From NCBI GenBank assembly GCA_021325275.1, contig JAJPHL010000030.1, forward strand, positions 1 through 64,000: a stretch of DNA of 64,000 nt. Direction: 5' to 3'. The translations under genes were made by a program, and so were the position numbers. Source of the DNA: Terriglobia bacterium (GTDB lineage: Bacteria; Acidobacteriota; Terriglobia; JAJPHL01). Below the pieces are notes generated by a model. It was given only the letters and a program-made list of their open reading frames with translations, was not told where the DNA came from and did no database searches. Of the stretch, positions 33,607-41,887 are shown in pieces. Each line of letters begins with the position of its first letter. The first letter of the stretch is position 1.

Positions 33607-35145
33607 CTATACGAAAGACCATCCTGCGCCTTGCCGATTAACGGTTCGGCGCGAGCGCGAGGCGCGCATCTCCACACGAATCGCTTCGCCCAAGGTTTTT
33701 ACTCCACGCGCGATCTCTGCGGCGCGCACATTGCCGAAGCTCAGCCGGAACGTCTCGGGTCGCGCGGCTTGGAAATAGAAATACGCGCCCGGTGTGAAGA
33801 CCACGCGATGCTGACGCGCCCGTTCGAGCACCGCCGACGCGTTCACGCCGTCTGGCAAGCGAAACCACGCGGACATTCCGCCTTGCGGCACGCGCCACGC
33901 GACGTCGCCTGGAAAATTCCGCGCCACTTCTTTCGCAAGATGCGCGGCATTCACGCGGCACGCCTCTCGCACCGCGTCCACGGCGCGATCGAGCGCGTGA
34001 TGTCGCGCGAACTCCACCATTACCGCTTGCACAAATTGATCGGTGTGCAAATCGGTGGCTTGCTTAGCGCGTCGCAGCCGGGCGGTGGCTTCGGGCGGAG
34101 CGACGCACCATCCCAGGCGCAAGCCGGGGAAGCCGGCCTTGGAAAAACTGCCGAGATAGATCACGCTGCCGCGGCGATCGAGCGCTTTCAAACTGGGCGC
34201 CGTTTTGCCAGAGAAACTCAAGGCGCCGTAGGTGTCGTTCTCGACGACCGGCGTTTGGAATCGTTGCGCAATCCGCAAAAGACGTCGCCGGTTTTCCAGC
34301 GACATCGACGCACCCGTGGGATTTTGGAAATTGGGCGTGACCAAAATCAGTCGAACGCGCTGACCTTCAAGAGTATTTTCGAGCGCCGCCAAATCCGCGC
34401 CGTCCGCACCGACCGGCAACGCGAGCACGCGCGCGCCCGCTTGACGAAACGGCAGCAGCGCGCCGGGATACACAGGATTTTCGATCACCACCGCTTGCCC
34501 GGGACTCAAAAAAGCTTTGGCCAGAAGATCAAGCGATTGCTGGCAACCGTTCGTGATGGTGATTTCCTCGGGTTCCGCGGCGATCCCTTGACGCCGCAGA
34601 CGCGCGGCGAGCATTTCCTGAAGCGGCGGATAACCGCCCGTGGGTCCCGGCTTCAGCGCGACATTGGAATGCGCGCGGAGCACGCGGTCGCAGGCGCGGC
34701 GAAACTCCCCAGCCGGCACGACGCCGCTGGGGGGATGCGCGGCGGCAAACGAAATCACGCCGGGCTCGGCGGTGGAACGAACCAGCGCGTCGAGTGGGTC
34801 ATCGGGAGGGACGGTGTCGGAAAAAAAACCTTGCCAGGGAAACTCGCCGTCGTCGGTCTCCATCGCCGGAGGGGGAGTCAGCGCGCGAGCAGTCGCGCGC
34901 GGGGCCACAAACGTCCCGCGGCCGACGTGGCCGGCAATCAATCCTTTCGACTCGAGTTCCGCGTACGCGGCTTCCACGGTGGCGCGGTTCACGCCTAGTT
35001 CGAGAGCGAGTCCGCGGGTCGGAAGCAAACGTTCGCCCGAGCGCAAGCCGCCGGTCTCGATCATGCGTTCGAGACGGTCGCGGAGCTGGATGTATAACGG
35101 CACATGGCTCGCGGCGTCCAGCGGAATGGAATTGGCTGTCTCCAC
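33607..35145 (-). CDS. MocR/GntR-type regulator with aminotransferase-like domain, probable PdxR
   Basis: The 512-residue protein combines a winged-helix GntR domain (about 14-85, with RSGERLLPTRGLALELGVN and RATVEAAYAELESKGLI) with a fold-type I aminotransferase domain (about 125-495). The PLP lysine is K336 in YLGSFSKAGFPGLRLGW, and TPNFQNPTGASM is typical of MocR proteins. PdxR regulators of this class sense PLP and control pdxST. Here the regulator precedes pdxS by 24 bp on the same strand, which supports that role but would also make it part of the operon it controls. A divergent gene starts at 35245. Confidence 0.88.
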   Translation of the reverse strand: METANSIPLDAASHVPLYIQLRDRLERMIETGGLRSGERLLPTRGLALELGVNRATVEAAYAELESKGLIAGHVGRGTFVAPRATARALTPPPAMETDDGEFPWQGFFSDTVPPDDPLDALVRSTAEPGVISFAAAHPPSGVVPAGEFRRACDRVLRAHSNVALKPGPTGGYPPLQEMLAARLRRQGIAAEPEEITITNGCQQSLDLLAKAFLSPGQAVVIENPVYPGALLPFRQAGARVLALPVGADGADLAALENTLEGQRVRLILVTPNFQNPTGASMSLENRRRLLRIAQRFQTPVVENDTYGALSFSGKTAPSLKALDRRGSVIYLGSFSKAGFPGLRLGWCVAPPEATARLRRAKQATDLHTDQFVQAVMVEFARHHALDRAVDAVREACRVNAAHLAKEVARNFPGDVAWRVPQGGMSAWFRLPDGVNASAVLERARQHRVVFTPGAYFYFQAARPETFRLSFGNVRAAEIARGVKTLGEAIRVEMRASRSRRTVNRQGAGWSFV

Positions 35146-35244
35146 CCATCCAATCTAACGCAGCCGCGCCGGACGTCAACAGCCAATTTGGCATGGTTGG
35201 ATTTCGTTCTGATCCCGGCGTCGCGGCGTGTACAATGGCCTGCT

Positions 35245-35844
35245 ATGAGGAGCGGGGCCTTCTTCCTTCTGACAACGCTGGGGTTTCTGATCTTATGGAC
35301 CCAGCCCGCCGTTCCGCTGTTCCCCGTCTGCCGGCCGCCTGCGTCGGATTATCTGGCGAACTTCCCGTATTTCGCTCAGCTTCAGAGCAGTTGGTGCTGG
35401 GCCGCCACCGGCCAGATGGTGATGCAGTTTCTTGGGAAGAGCGTTCAGCAATGCCAGCAAGCGGCGGATCAAACCGGCTTGGCTTGCTGCGGTATGCCGT
35501 TTCCCGTGGGCTGCGACGCCGGCAGTTGGCCGCTCTTCGAGGAATATGGATTTTCCTACGACATGATGGCGGGGAAGGTCTTGACCGAAGCGCAAATCAA
35601 GGCCCAGATTCATTGCTCCCGAAAACCGATCGCGCACGCCTACGTTTACGCGCAGGGCGTGTGGGACGGCCACATGGTGGTCGCTTACGGATATTCGTGG
35701 GATCCCGTGCAGCACATAACCTTTATCGAGGTATACGATCCCGACTGGCAACAAGCGCCGGCGATCCCCTACGATGAGTACGCACGCGGCCCGGCGACGA
35801 ACTCCGCGCCGTGGCGCGACTATTACAACATCACGAAGAAATGA
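35245..35844 (+). CDS. Exported papain-like cysteine protease (AvrRpt2/C39-like)
   Basis: From the ATG at 35245 the protein is 199 residues and starts MRSGAFFLLTTLGFLILWTQ, a signal peptide. The catalytic cysteine is C51 in QSSWCWAATGQMVM, the CWAA signature of papain-like (AvrRpt2-type) peptidases. The catalytic histidine is probably H143 in WDGHMVVAYGY, with D165 in EVYDPD as third member. Five further cysteines (70, 81, 82, 90, 124) could form disulfides in the periplasm. The stop overlaps the ATG of the next gene (ATGA at 35841-35844). Its target is unknown; two small lysine-rich proteins are encoded convergently just beyond. Confidence 0.8.
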   Translation: MRSGAFFLLTTLGFLILWTQPAVPLFPVCRPPASDYLANFPYFAQLQSSWCWAATGQMVMQFLGKSVQQCQQAADQTGLACCGMPFPVGCDAGSWPLFEEYGFSYDMMAGKVLTEAQIKAQIHCSRKPIAHAYVYAQGVWDGHMVVAYGYSWDPVQHITFIEVYDPDWQQAPAIPYDEYARGPATNSAPWRDYYNITKK

Positions 35845-36527
35845 AGACCATGAAGAGATTTGCTGGCGCGAAATCCGTGTTCCTGATCGTGATGGTAGGC
35901 GTGTTTTTGCGAGCCCAGAGCGCGCCGCCGGCTCCCGATTGGCTGGGCGTAAATATCAAAGTCACGCTGGAATCCGTGCAGGCGCCCGCGCAGAGCGCGC
36001 TGCCGGTGTTGAAGCGGCTGGCGGCCGATCCGCAGCGTCCGAACAAGCTTGGATTCGAGAATACGCAGGAAATCGATCGCGCCACGCTCGGAACGCCGAT
36101 CGTGATCTTCGCCGTGGTCACCGAGAAACTCAAAATCTTCCACGCCGGCAGCGACACGTTCGGCGTTCTGGACCAAACGCCGAGTTCGGTGATCTTTCCG
36201 GTTTACGTCCACGATCAGGTGCGCGGCGATCAGGTGCGTTCGATGATCCGGCTCACCAGACGCACCGATGGCTGGCACGTCGCCGCGTTCGGCGAATCAG
36301 GCCTGGCGAAAGCGATCGCGCAGGCGATCGGCCAGAGATGCGCGCAGTATTTCGGCGTTTCCGTTGCCGCCGCAAATCTTTTTTACCTTGGGTGCACGGC
36401 CCAAGGATTTCAGTTGACGGCCACGTCGGATCAGTACGGTTTCAAGTCCGGCGAGACGCGTCCGGCCGCCGAGGTTTTCCTGAAACTTGCACCACTGGCC
36501 GCCGTCCCGGCGCGGGGACCGCGCTAA
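35841..36527 (+). CDS. Secreted protein of unknown function coupled to the cysteine protease
   Basis: The ATG overlaps the protease stop (ATGA), giving 228 residues that begin MKTMKRFAGAKSVFLIVMV, a signal peptide ending near LRAQS. I recognise no domain. The mature part has a conserved-looking alternation of beta-like segments (GTPIVIFAVVTEKLKIF and SVIFPVYVHD), a late pair of short motifs, GQRCAQYFGV and YLGCTAQG, with two cysteines, and a proline-rich end. Tight coupling suggests it is an inhibitor, chaperone, substrate or partner of the protease. Confidence 0.7.
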   Translation: MKTMKRFAGAKSVFLIVMVGVFLRAQSAPPAPDWLGVNIKVTLESVQAPAQSALPVLKRLAADPQRPNKLGFENTQEIDRATLGTPIVIFAVVTEKLKIFHAGSDTFGVLDQTPSSVIFPVYVHDQVRGDQVRSMIRLTRRTDGWHVAAFGESGLAKAIAQAIGQRCAQYFGVSVAAANLFYLGCTAQGFQLTATSDQYGFKSGETRPAAEVFLKLAPLAAVPARGPR

Positions 36528-36575
36528 GTCGCGCGGCCCGCGCTCCAGTAAAGATCCGCGTCCGGCGCAAGCGCA

Positions 36576-36980
36576 TTACGGATCGATAATCACATCTCCA
36601 CCGCCGCCACCTGGACCGCCGCCCCCCAGGTTGCACGCCACGCCGTTCTTGGCGAGCGTATACGGATAGGCGAAGCCATTGTTCCTCGCGGTCTTGTCCA
36701 CTTTCTGCGTTACCGGGCTGCCGCCTGACACGTCAAACTGGTCGCCGGGGTTCAGAAAACCGGTGAACGGGCTGCCGATGGGCCATGTCACGGTGTACGT
36801 GACTCCGGTTTCATTCGTGCCGAAGATCATCTTGTCGCCATGCTTTTCGTGAGGCTGCGGATCGCTGGGATTGCAGTTCGCGAAAAAAATGCCTTTGGTC
36901 TGCGCCTGACCCTTAATCGGCTTCTTGATTGGTTTCTTGATCGGACGCTTCGGCTTCTTGGGTTTTGGTTTTTTTCTCAT
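36576..36980 (-). CDS. Small basic protein with C-terminal GGGDVIIDP tail (134 aa)
   Basis: The 134-residue protein has no signal peptide. It starts with a lysine/proline-rich tract (MRKKPKPKKPKRPIKK, about residues 1-24), continues with a hydrophilic body containing two cysteines (35 and 116) and ends with a run of glycines and DVIIDP. A strong GGAGGAGG Shine-Dalgarno lies just before the ATG. It lies 12 bp after the next gene, which has the same tail, so both probably share a message. The tail is encoded by different codons in the two genes. I know no family for it; DNA/RNA binding by the basic tract is speculation. Confidence 0.7.
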   Translation of the reverse strand: MRKKPKPKKPKRPIKKPIKKPIKGQAQTKGIFFANCNPSDPQPHEKHGDKMIFGTNETGVTYTVTWPIGSPFTGFLNPGDQFDVSGGSPVTQKVDKTARNNGFAYPYTLAKNGVACNLGGGGPGGGGGDVIIDP

Positions 36981-36992
36981 TTTCGCCTCCTC

Positions 36993-37127
36993 CTATTGGT
37001 TCGCGCTTGGGTCGATGATCACGTCGCCGCCGCCGGATTTCTTCTGGCCCGACCGTGTCGGCGGCTTTTTGGGTCCCCTGCTACCTTTGGATTTACTCTT
37101 CGGTTTCGTTGTTTTCTTTTTAGCCAT
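36993..37127 (-). CDS. Very small lysine-rich protein with GGGDVIIDP tail (44 aa)
   Basis: The ATG at 37125-37127 is preceded by GGGAGG about 8 bases upstream. The 44 residues begin MAKKKTTKPKSKSKG and end SGGGDVIIDPSANQ. The first 34 residues are almost all lysine, serine, threonine, proline, arginine and glycine, and there is no signal peptide or hydrophobic segment. The tail GGGDVIIDP is the same as in the gene 12 bp downstream. The DVIIDP codons differ synonymously in four of six positions between the two genes. It lies 52 bp after the kinase-TPR gene on the same strand. No known family. Confidence 0.65.
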   Translation of the reverse strand: MAKKKTTKPKSKSKGSRGPKKPPTRSGQKKSGGGDVIIDPSANQ

Positions 37128-37179
37128 TCTTGTTGCCTCCCTTGTTGCTTCCATTGTTGGGTACGTTCTCTATCTCAAA

Positions 37180-39843
37180 CTACCGCTTGGCCGTTTGTGT
37201 CAAACGGCATGATTGTCCTCCGAGCGGAAGTTTGGATTGCTTGCGTAGAATCTCCCGATACCGCGGATCGTTGTGTAGCAGATCGAAATCGGGCGCGTCG
37301 TCGACTTCAGAGAGCGGTTCGCCCGCGGCAAAGGCGCGCGCGATCAGTTCGAGCGTGCCGTCGCGATCGCCCAGTTGTGCTCTGGTGAAAGCGGCGGTCA
37401 GCAAAACGCCGCCATTGTCCGGTGCCAGCGACAGTGCCTGGCTCAAGTACGACCGCGCCGCATCGCCGTCACCGAGCCGCGCCGAAAAACGCGCGAGATC
37501 CGCGGCAACTTTTGCTTCGCGCGGATTCACTCGCAATTCGTCCTGCGCTAATTCGCGCGCCCGGCGGTAGGCGGTAGCGGCGGCGGCGCGCTGATTCGCA
37601 AAATAGCGCGCTTGCGCCAGATTGCCCCAAATCGGGTAACGCTTCGGTCCGAAACTGATGGCCTGCTGGAAGACGCTCGCCGCTTCCGCGTAGCGGTGCA
37701 AAGAGAGATCGGCGACGCCCAAATTGTTCAATCCGGAATCGGTCACGCGAATGGCCAGCGACTTTTCGAGGACACGCACGGCCTCCGCGTAATCGCCTTC
37801 GGTGATCAGAGCCCCGCCCAAATTCGAATATCCGCGAAAGCCATCCGGAGCCAATGTGACGACCTTACGGAACGCATCGGCCGCCTGCGGATAGCATGTC
37901 TGCTGCATGTAGAAGGCGCCGAGCCAACTGTACGCCGCGTAATACTGTGGACGCTCGACGGTCGCCGCGCGAAAGGCGGCTTCCGCGTCGTTCAGGCGAT
38001 TCAATTTGCCGTACGCTTCGGCCAATCCGCGCGCCGCCAAGTCGTTGGCGGGAGCTTTCGACAAGGCCAGCCGGTAGTGCGCCACCGCTTCCTCATATTG
38101 TCCCTGTGCGGCGAGCGCTTGACCGAGGCACGTTTGTCCTTCGGGAAGGGATCCGTCCAAGTCCACCGCTCGTTGGCACGCTTTCAGCGCGTCGTCGAGC
38201 CATTTCTTGTCACGCGTGACCCTGAACTTCCGTTGGTCGGCGTCGGCGATCGCGGCGTAGGCGAGCGCGAACTTTGGGTCTTGCCTCACGGCGTCTTCAA
38301 AGAGCAAAATCGCCGACGCCAGGTTCTCGGCCTTGTCTGATTCCTGCAAGTAGCCGCGTCCTTGCGTGTAAAGGTCCAAGGCCGGAGAGGGCGGCTTCGC
38401 TGGATTTTGCTTCGTGGCGCCTTGTGGAGGAGACGGCAAACTCACGTTCAGGATTCGCGCCGCGGCGGCGACGATTTCGTTCTGGAGCGCGTTGGAATCC
38501 GCGAGACTCGCGATGATTGTCTCGCTGCGCGGCGGCTCCGCATCACCGGTACTCACTACGCTCAACTGCACGCGCGCTTGTCCGTTCGATCGCTCGAACG
38601 CCGCAGTGAGCACGAGCTTCGCTCCCAGTTCCTCGCGCGCGGCACGCGCCGTTTTCACGCGACGGTCCAACACTTCTCGCAGCGGAACCACATTCAAGTC
38701 CGCGCTCTTGGCCAAGCGCGACGCCAGCATTTCCGCGACGCCGTCGCAGTACGCTCGATCCTCCGGATGCACCGGGCTCTCGGCGCAAGGCAGCACCGCA
38801 AGGTTCGGCCGCGACGTGGCATGTGCGATGCGCCCGCGCAGCGGCACCCACAGCGCCGCAATATTGAAGATCACCAGGGCCGCCACCATCGCGATTCGTT
38901 TGAACGGCCACGCCGACTGCGTGGGCGCGGCCGCGGCTTGCGCCAGCGCGGCGCGCAGTTCTTCAATCGACGCGTAGCGCAGCTCGGTTTTTTTCTCGAG
39001 ACACCGCTCGACAATTTCCTCGATGCTCGCCGGAATCGACGGATCAACCTCGCAGATCGGCAGGGGAGTGTCACGCATTTGACGGAGCAAGACCGCGGAG
39101 CGGCTTTCCGCAAACAAAGGATGCTCGCCGGTCAAGGATTCGTAGAGGATCAAGCCGGCCGAGTAGATGTCGGACTGCAAACCCGCCGGCCGCCCTGCCG
39201 CTTGTTCGGGCGACATGTACAGCGGCGTGCCCACGATGGCGTGCGTGAGCGTATCGTCGTCGCGCACGGTTTGCGCGATCCCGAAGTCCATCACCTTCAC
39301 TTGGCCGTCGGCCTGCACCATAACATTCGCGGGCTTCAGGTCGCGGTGGATGATTCCGCGGCGATGCGCGGCTTCAAGTCCCGCGCAAATGCCGTCGATG
39401 ATGCGCAACGCTTCCCGCCACGGAAGCTTGCGGCGTCGCCCGAGGAGCGATCGTAAACTCTCCCCGTCCACCGATTCCATCGTGATGAACGCGGTCGTGC
39501 CGGCGCGCTGAAATTCGTGGATGCGGCAAACGTTTTGGTGGGTAATCTGGCGCGCCAAGCGCAGCTCGTTCTTGAATCGCTCCATGACGCCGGGACTGGT
39601 GGCCAGATCGGGCCGCAGCAGCTTGATGGCGACGATGTCGCCGGTTTCGCGATCCCGTCCTTGGTAGACGATACCGCTGGCGCCGCGCCCCAACGCGCGG
39701 AGAACTTCGTAGCGCGCGGAGATCTCGGGGGGAAGATCGGCAAAGAACTGGGCAGACGCCCCGGAAGCGACCGGGTCGTAGGAGTCTTGCGTCTCAAGCG
39801 CGTGACTTGCCGCCTGGTCGACCACGGGAGTTCCGTCGGCCAT
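37180..39843 (-). CDS. Membrane Ser/Thr protein kinase with C-terminal TPR repeats
   Basis: The 887-residue protein has an intact Hanks-type kinase domain at about 45-305: glycine loop LGRGASGIVYQGRD, K74 in VAIKLL, HRDLKPANV at about 166, DFG at 186 and MSPEQ. One membrane helix is near 316-336 (MVAALVIFNIAALWVP). The rest (about 345-875) is periplasmic or cytoplasmic-side sensor: first a beta-alpha region (LAVLPCAESPVHPED, resembling an adenylate-cyclase-adjacent or TolB-N-type domain), then about nine TPR units. It should phosphorylate unknown cytoplasmic targets on sensing a signal. The two tiny basic proteins follow it downstream. Confidence 0.9.
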   Translation of the reverse strand: MADGTPVVDQAASHALETQDSYDPVASGASAQFFADLPPEISARYEVLRALGRGASGIVYQGRDRETGDIVAIKLLRPDLATSPGVMERFKNELRLARQITHQNVCRIHEFQRAGTTAFITMESVDGESLRSLLGRRRKLPWREALRIIDGICAGLEAAHRRGIIHRDLKPANVMVQADGQVKVMDFGIAQTVRDDDTLTHAIVGTPLYMSPEQAAGRPAGLQSDIYSAGLILYESLTGEHPLFAESRSAVLLRQMRDTPLPICEVDPSIPASIEEIVERCLEKKTELRYASIEELRAALAQAAAAPTQSAWPFKRIAMVAALVIFNIAALWVPLRGRIAHATSRPNLAVLPCAESPVHPEDRAYCDGVAEMLASRLAKSADLNVVPLREVLDRRVKTARAAREELGAKLVLTAAFERSNGQARVQLSVVSTGDAEPPRSETIIASLADSNALQNEIVAAAARILNVSLPSPPQGATKQNPAKPPSPALDLYTQGRGYLQESDKAENLASAILLFEDAVRQDPKFALAYAAIADADQRKFRVTRDKKWLDDALKACQRAVDLDGSLPEGQTCLGQALAAQGQYEEAVAHYRLALSKAPANDLAARGLAEAYGKLNRLNDAEAAFRAATVERPQYYAAYSWLGAFYMQQTCYPQAADAFRKVVTLAPDGFRGYSNLGGALITEGDYAEAVRVLEKSLAIRVTDSGLNNLGVADLSLHRYAEAASVFQQAISFGPKRYPIWGNLAQARYFANQRAAAATAYRRARELAQDELRVNPREAKVAADLARFSARLGDGDAARSYLSQALSLAPDNGGVLLTAAFTRAQLGDRDGTLELIARAFAAGEPLSEVDDAPDFDLLHNDPRYREILRKQSKLPLGGQSCRLTQTAKR

Positions 39844-39903
39844 GTCAGCGGAGGATTATACATCAAGACCCAGGACTGCGAGGGGTGCTAAACTTGCGTT
39901 CTC

Positions 39904-41283
39904 ATGAAACGTTGCCTCGCCTTCTTCCTCATTGCGGCTCCGCTGGCATTTTCCCAAGATCTTGTCGACCAATATCGCGCCGTCGCGACTCGCATCATTG
40001 ACGCCGCCAAAGTCGATGAAGACGGCTGGCGCAAGATTAGTTACCTTTGCGATCGCATTGGCGCGCGCCCCAACGGCTCCGCGGCGCTCGAGCAAGCCAT
40101 CGATTGGGCGATCGATACGATGCACAAAGATGGTCTCGACAACACACGGCGAATCGCCGCGAAGATTCCGCACTGGGTGCGCGGCACGGAAAGCCTGGAA
40201 TTCGTCGAGCCGGTCACGCGACCGCTCGTCGTGCTCGGTCTCGGCGGCAGTGTCGCGACGCCGCCGGCCGGAATCACCGCGGAAGTGGTGCCGGTCGCTA
40301 GTTTCGAGGAAATGGAAAAGCTTGGGCGCGAAAAAATCGCCGGAAAAATCGTTTTGTACAACGTTCCATACACCGTTTACGGACGCACCGTGATTTACCG
40401 CACCGCCGGCGCATCGCGCGCGGCGAAATTAGGGGCGGTCGCGACACTTTTGCGATCGGTCACTCCCACAAGTCTGCAAAATCCGCACACCGGCACCATG
40501 GACTACGAAGAAGGCGCGCCAAAAATCCCCACGGCCGCCGTGACCATCGAAGGCGCGATGATGATTCAACGCCTCGTTGACGCCGGCAACAAGGTGGTCG
40601 TGCGTTTGAAGATGGAAGCGCAAACCCTGCCCGACGCTGATTCAGGCGACGCCATCGGCGACCTCACCGGCCGCGAGAAGCCCAAGGAAATCGTGGTCGT
40701 CGGCGGGCACATCGATTCCTGGGACGTGGGATCGGGCGCACAGGACGACGCGTCGGGTGCGATGGCCGCGCTGCAAGCGGTTGCGCTGCTAAAGAAGTTG
40801 GGCTTGCAACCGCGCCGGACCATTCGCGTGGTGCTGTGGACCAACGAAGAGACCAAGGGACGCGGCGCGCAAGCGTATCGCGATTGGGTCGGCGACAAAA
40901 TCGGCGATCACGTGGCGGCGATCGAGATGGACGGCGGGGCGGAGCATCCGCGCGGCTTCGGGTTTTCCGCGGGGACCAACGTTGCGCACGCGGCGCAGGA
41001 AAAAGCGATGGAGCGCATGAGGGCGATCGGCAAGCTTTTGGCACCGGTGGACGCGAACGAGATTACCGCGGGCGGTGGCGGTGCGGATATTCAGCCGTTG
41101 ATGCGCGACGGCGTGCCGGGCATCGGCCATCGCAGCGTGGGCACGCACTACTTCGACTGGCACCACTCACCGGCCGATACGCTCGACAAGATCGATAAGC
41201 AGGATTTCCGGCTGAACATCGCGGCACTCGCCGTGGCGACCTATGTGATCGCCGATATGCCGGACCGATTGGTGGAGAAGTAG
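39904..41283 (+). CDS. M28-family metallopeptidase, carboxypeptidase Q-like
   Basis: The 459-residue protein has the signal peptide MKRCLAFFLIAAPLAFSQ. A PA-like inserted domain (about 115-235) precedes the catalytic part. Di-zinc ligands and catalytic residues are VVGGHIDSWDVGSGAQDDAS (His, Asp), WTNEETKGRG (Glu pair), AIEMDGGAEH (Asp) and YFDWHHSPADTLDKI (His). The pattern is that of PGCP/carboxypeptidase Q, an aminopeptidase/dipeptidase-like exported enzyme. The next gene is convergent, with only 7 bp between. Confidence 0.88.
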   Translation: MKRCLAFFLIAAPLAFSQDLVDQYRAVATRIIDAAKVDEDGWRKISYLCDRIGARPNGSAALEQAIDWAIDTMHKDGLDNTRRIAAKIPHWVRGTESLEFVEPVTRPLVVLGLGGSVATPPAGITAEVVPVASFEEMEKLGREKIAGKIVLYNVPYTVYGRTVIYRTAGASRAAKLGAVATLLRSVTPTSLQNPHTGTMDYEEGAPKIPTAAVTIEGAMMIQRLVDAGNKVVVRLKMEAQTLPDADSGDAIGDLTGREKPKEIVVVGGHIDSWDVGSGAQDDASGAMAALQAVALLKKLGLQPRRTIRVVLWTNEETKGRGAQAYRDWVGDKIGDHVAAIEMDGGAEHPRGFGFSAGTNVAHAAQEKAMERMRAIGKLLAPVDANEITAGGGGADIQPLMRDGVPGIGHRSVGTHYFDWHHSPADTLDKIDKQDFRLNIAALAVATYVIADMPDRLVEK

Positions 41284-41290
41284 ATTTGCG

Positions 41291-41872
41291 TTAACCGACG
41301 CCCAATTTCTTCATTTCCTCGCCGTAGTAGCGGCGGAAGAGCAGATCCCATTCCTGGCTGCCTTCCACGATTTGGCGTTTTTGCGACGTGATTTTATCGC
41401 GAACGCGCGATTCCAGTTTTTCCTCGGCGCGCAGATGCTCGTGGAGAATGCGCAGCGCTTCCAGGCGCACATCGTTTTTCGGCTTCAGCAGTTCGTTTTC
41501 CTTTTTCATGCCGGCCAGCAGATCCACCACCACGTGCGAAAGCTTGTTGACCTTGTCGCGCGCCACTTTCGTGCCATCGGTGTCGCGCCCCGACGCCGAG
41601 ACCACGCCTTTTTCCTTCGCCAACTGCCGCTTCACGTGCTTGAACGCTTCCTGATACGTCGCGCCGGCTTCACGCATTTCTTCCGCGTGACGTTCGAGCA
41701 ACACCTTCACTTCGTCGTTCAAGCGGTCTTCGGCGGTCATTTCATTCATGAACGCTTCCTTGACCTTTTGAAGGACCACCTCAGGGCTGCCCAGTTTTAT
41801 GAAATTGTTTTTGGCCAAACCGTTGACCAATTGCTGACAGAGGTAGGCGATGTAATCTCGCGATAGAATCAT
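41291..41872 (-). CDS. DUF507 protein
   Basis: The 193-residue, largely helical, charged protein matches DUF507. It starts MILSRDYIAYLCQQLVNGLA and contains EMTAEDRLNDEVKVLL near residue 46, and its C-terminus ends EWDLLFRRYYGEEMKKLGVG. The family occurs in Acidobacteria, Deltaproteobacteria and relatives, usually with a size of about 180-190 residues as here. No molecular function is established. It lies 15 bp upstream of the ADOP gene end on the same strand, with no obvious operon signal. Confidence 0.88.
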   Translation of the reverse strand: MILSRDYIAYLCQQLVNGLAKNNFIKLGSPEVVLQKVKEAFMNEMTAEDRLNDEVKVLLERHAEEMREAGATYQEAFKHVKRQLAKEKGVVSASGRDTDGTKVARDKVNKLSHVVVDLLAGMKKENELLKPKNDVRLEALRILHEHLRAEEKLESRVRDKITSQKRQIVEGSQEWDLLFRRYYGEEMKKLGVG

Positions 41873-41887
41873 GCCAAAAGCATTGTA

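Noticed and set aside
32959-34998. 679-codon open frame on the plus strand
   Set aside because: It is antisense to pdxS and the MocR regulator, both certain on the minus strand.
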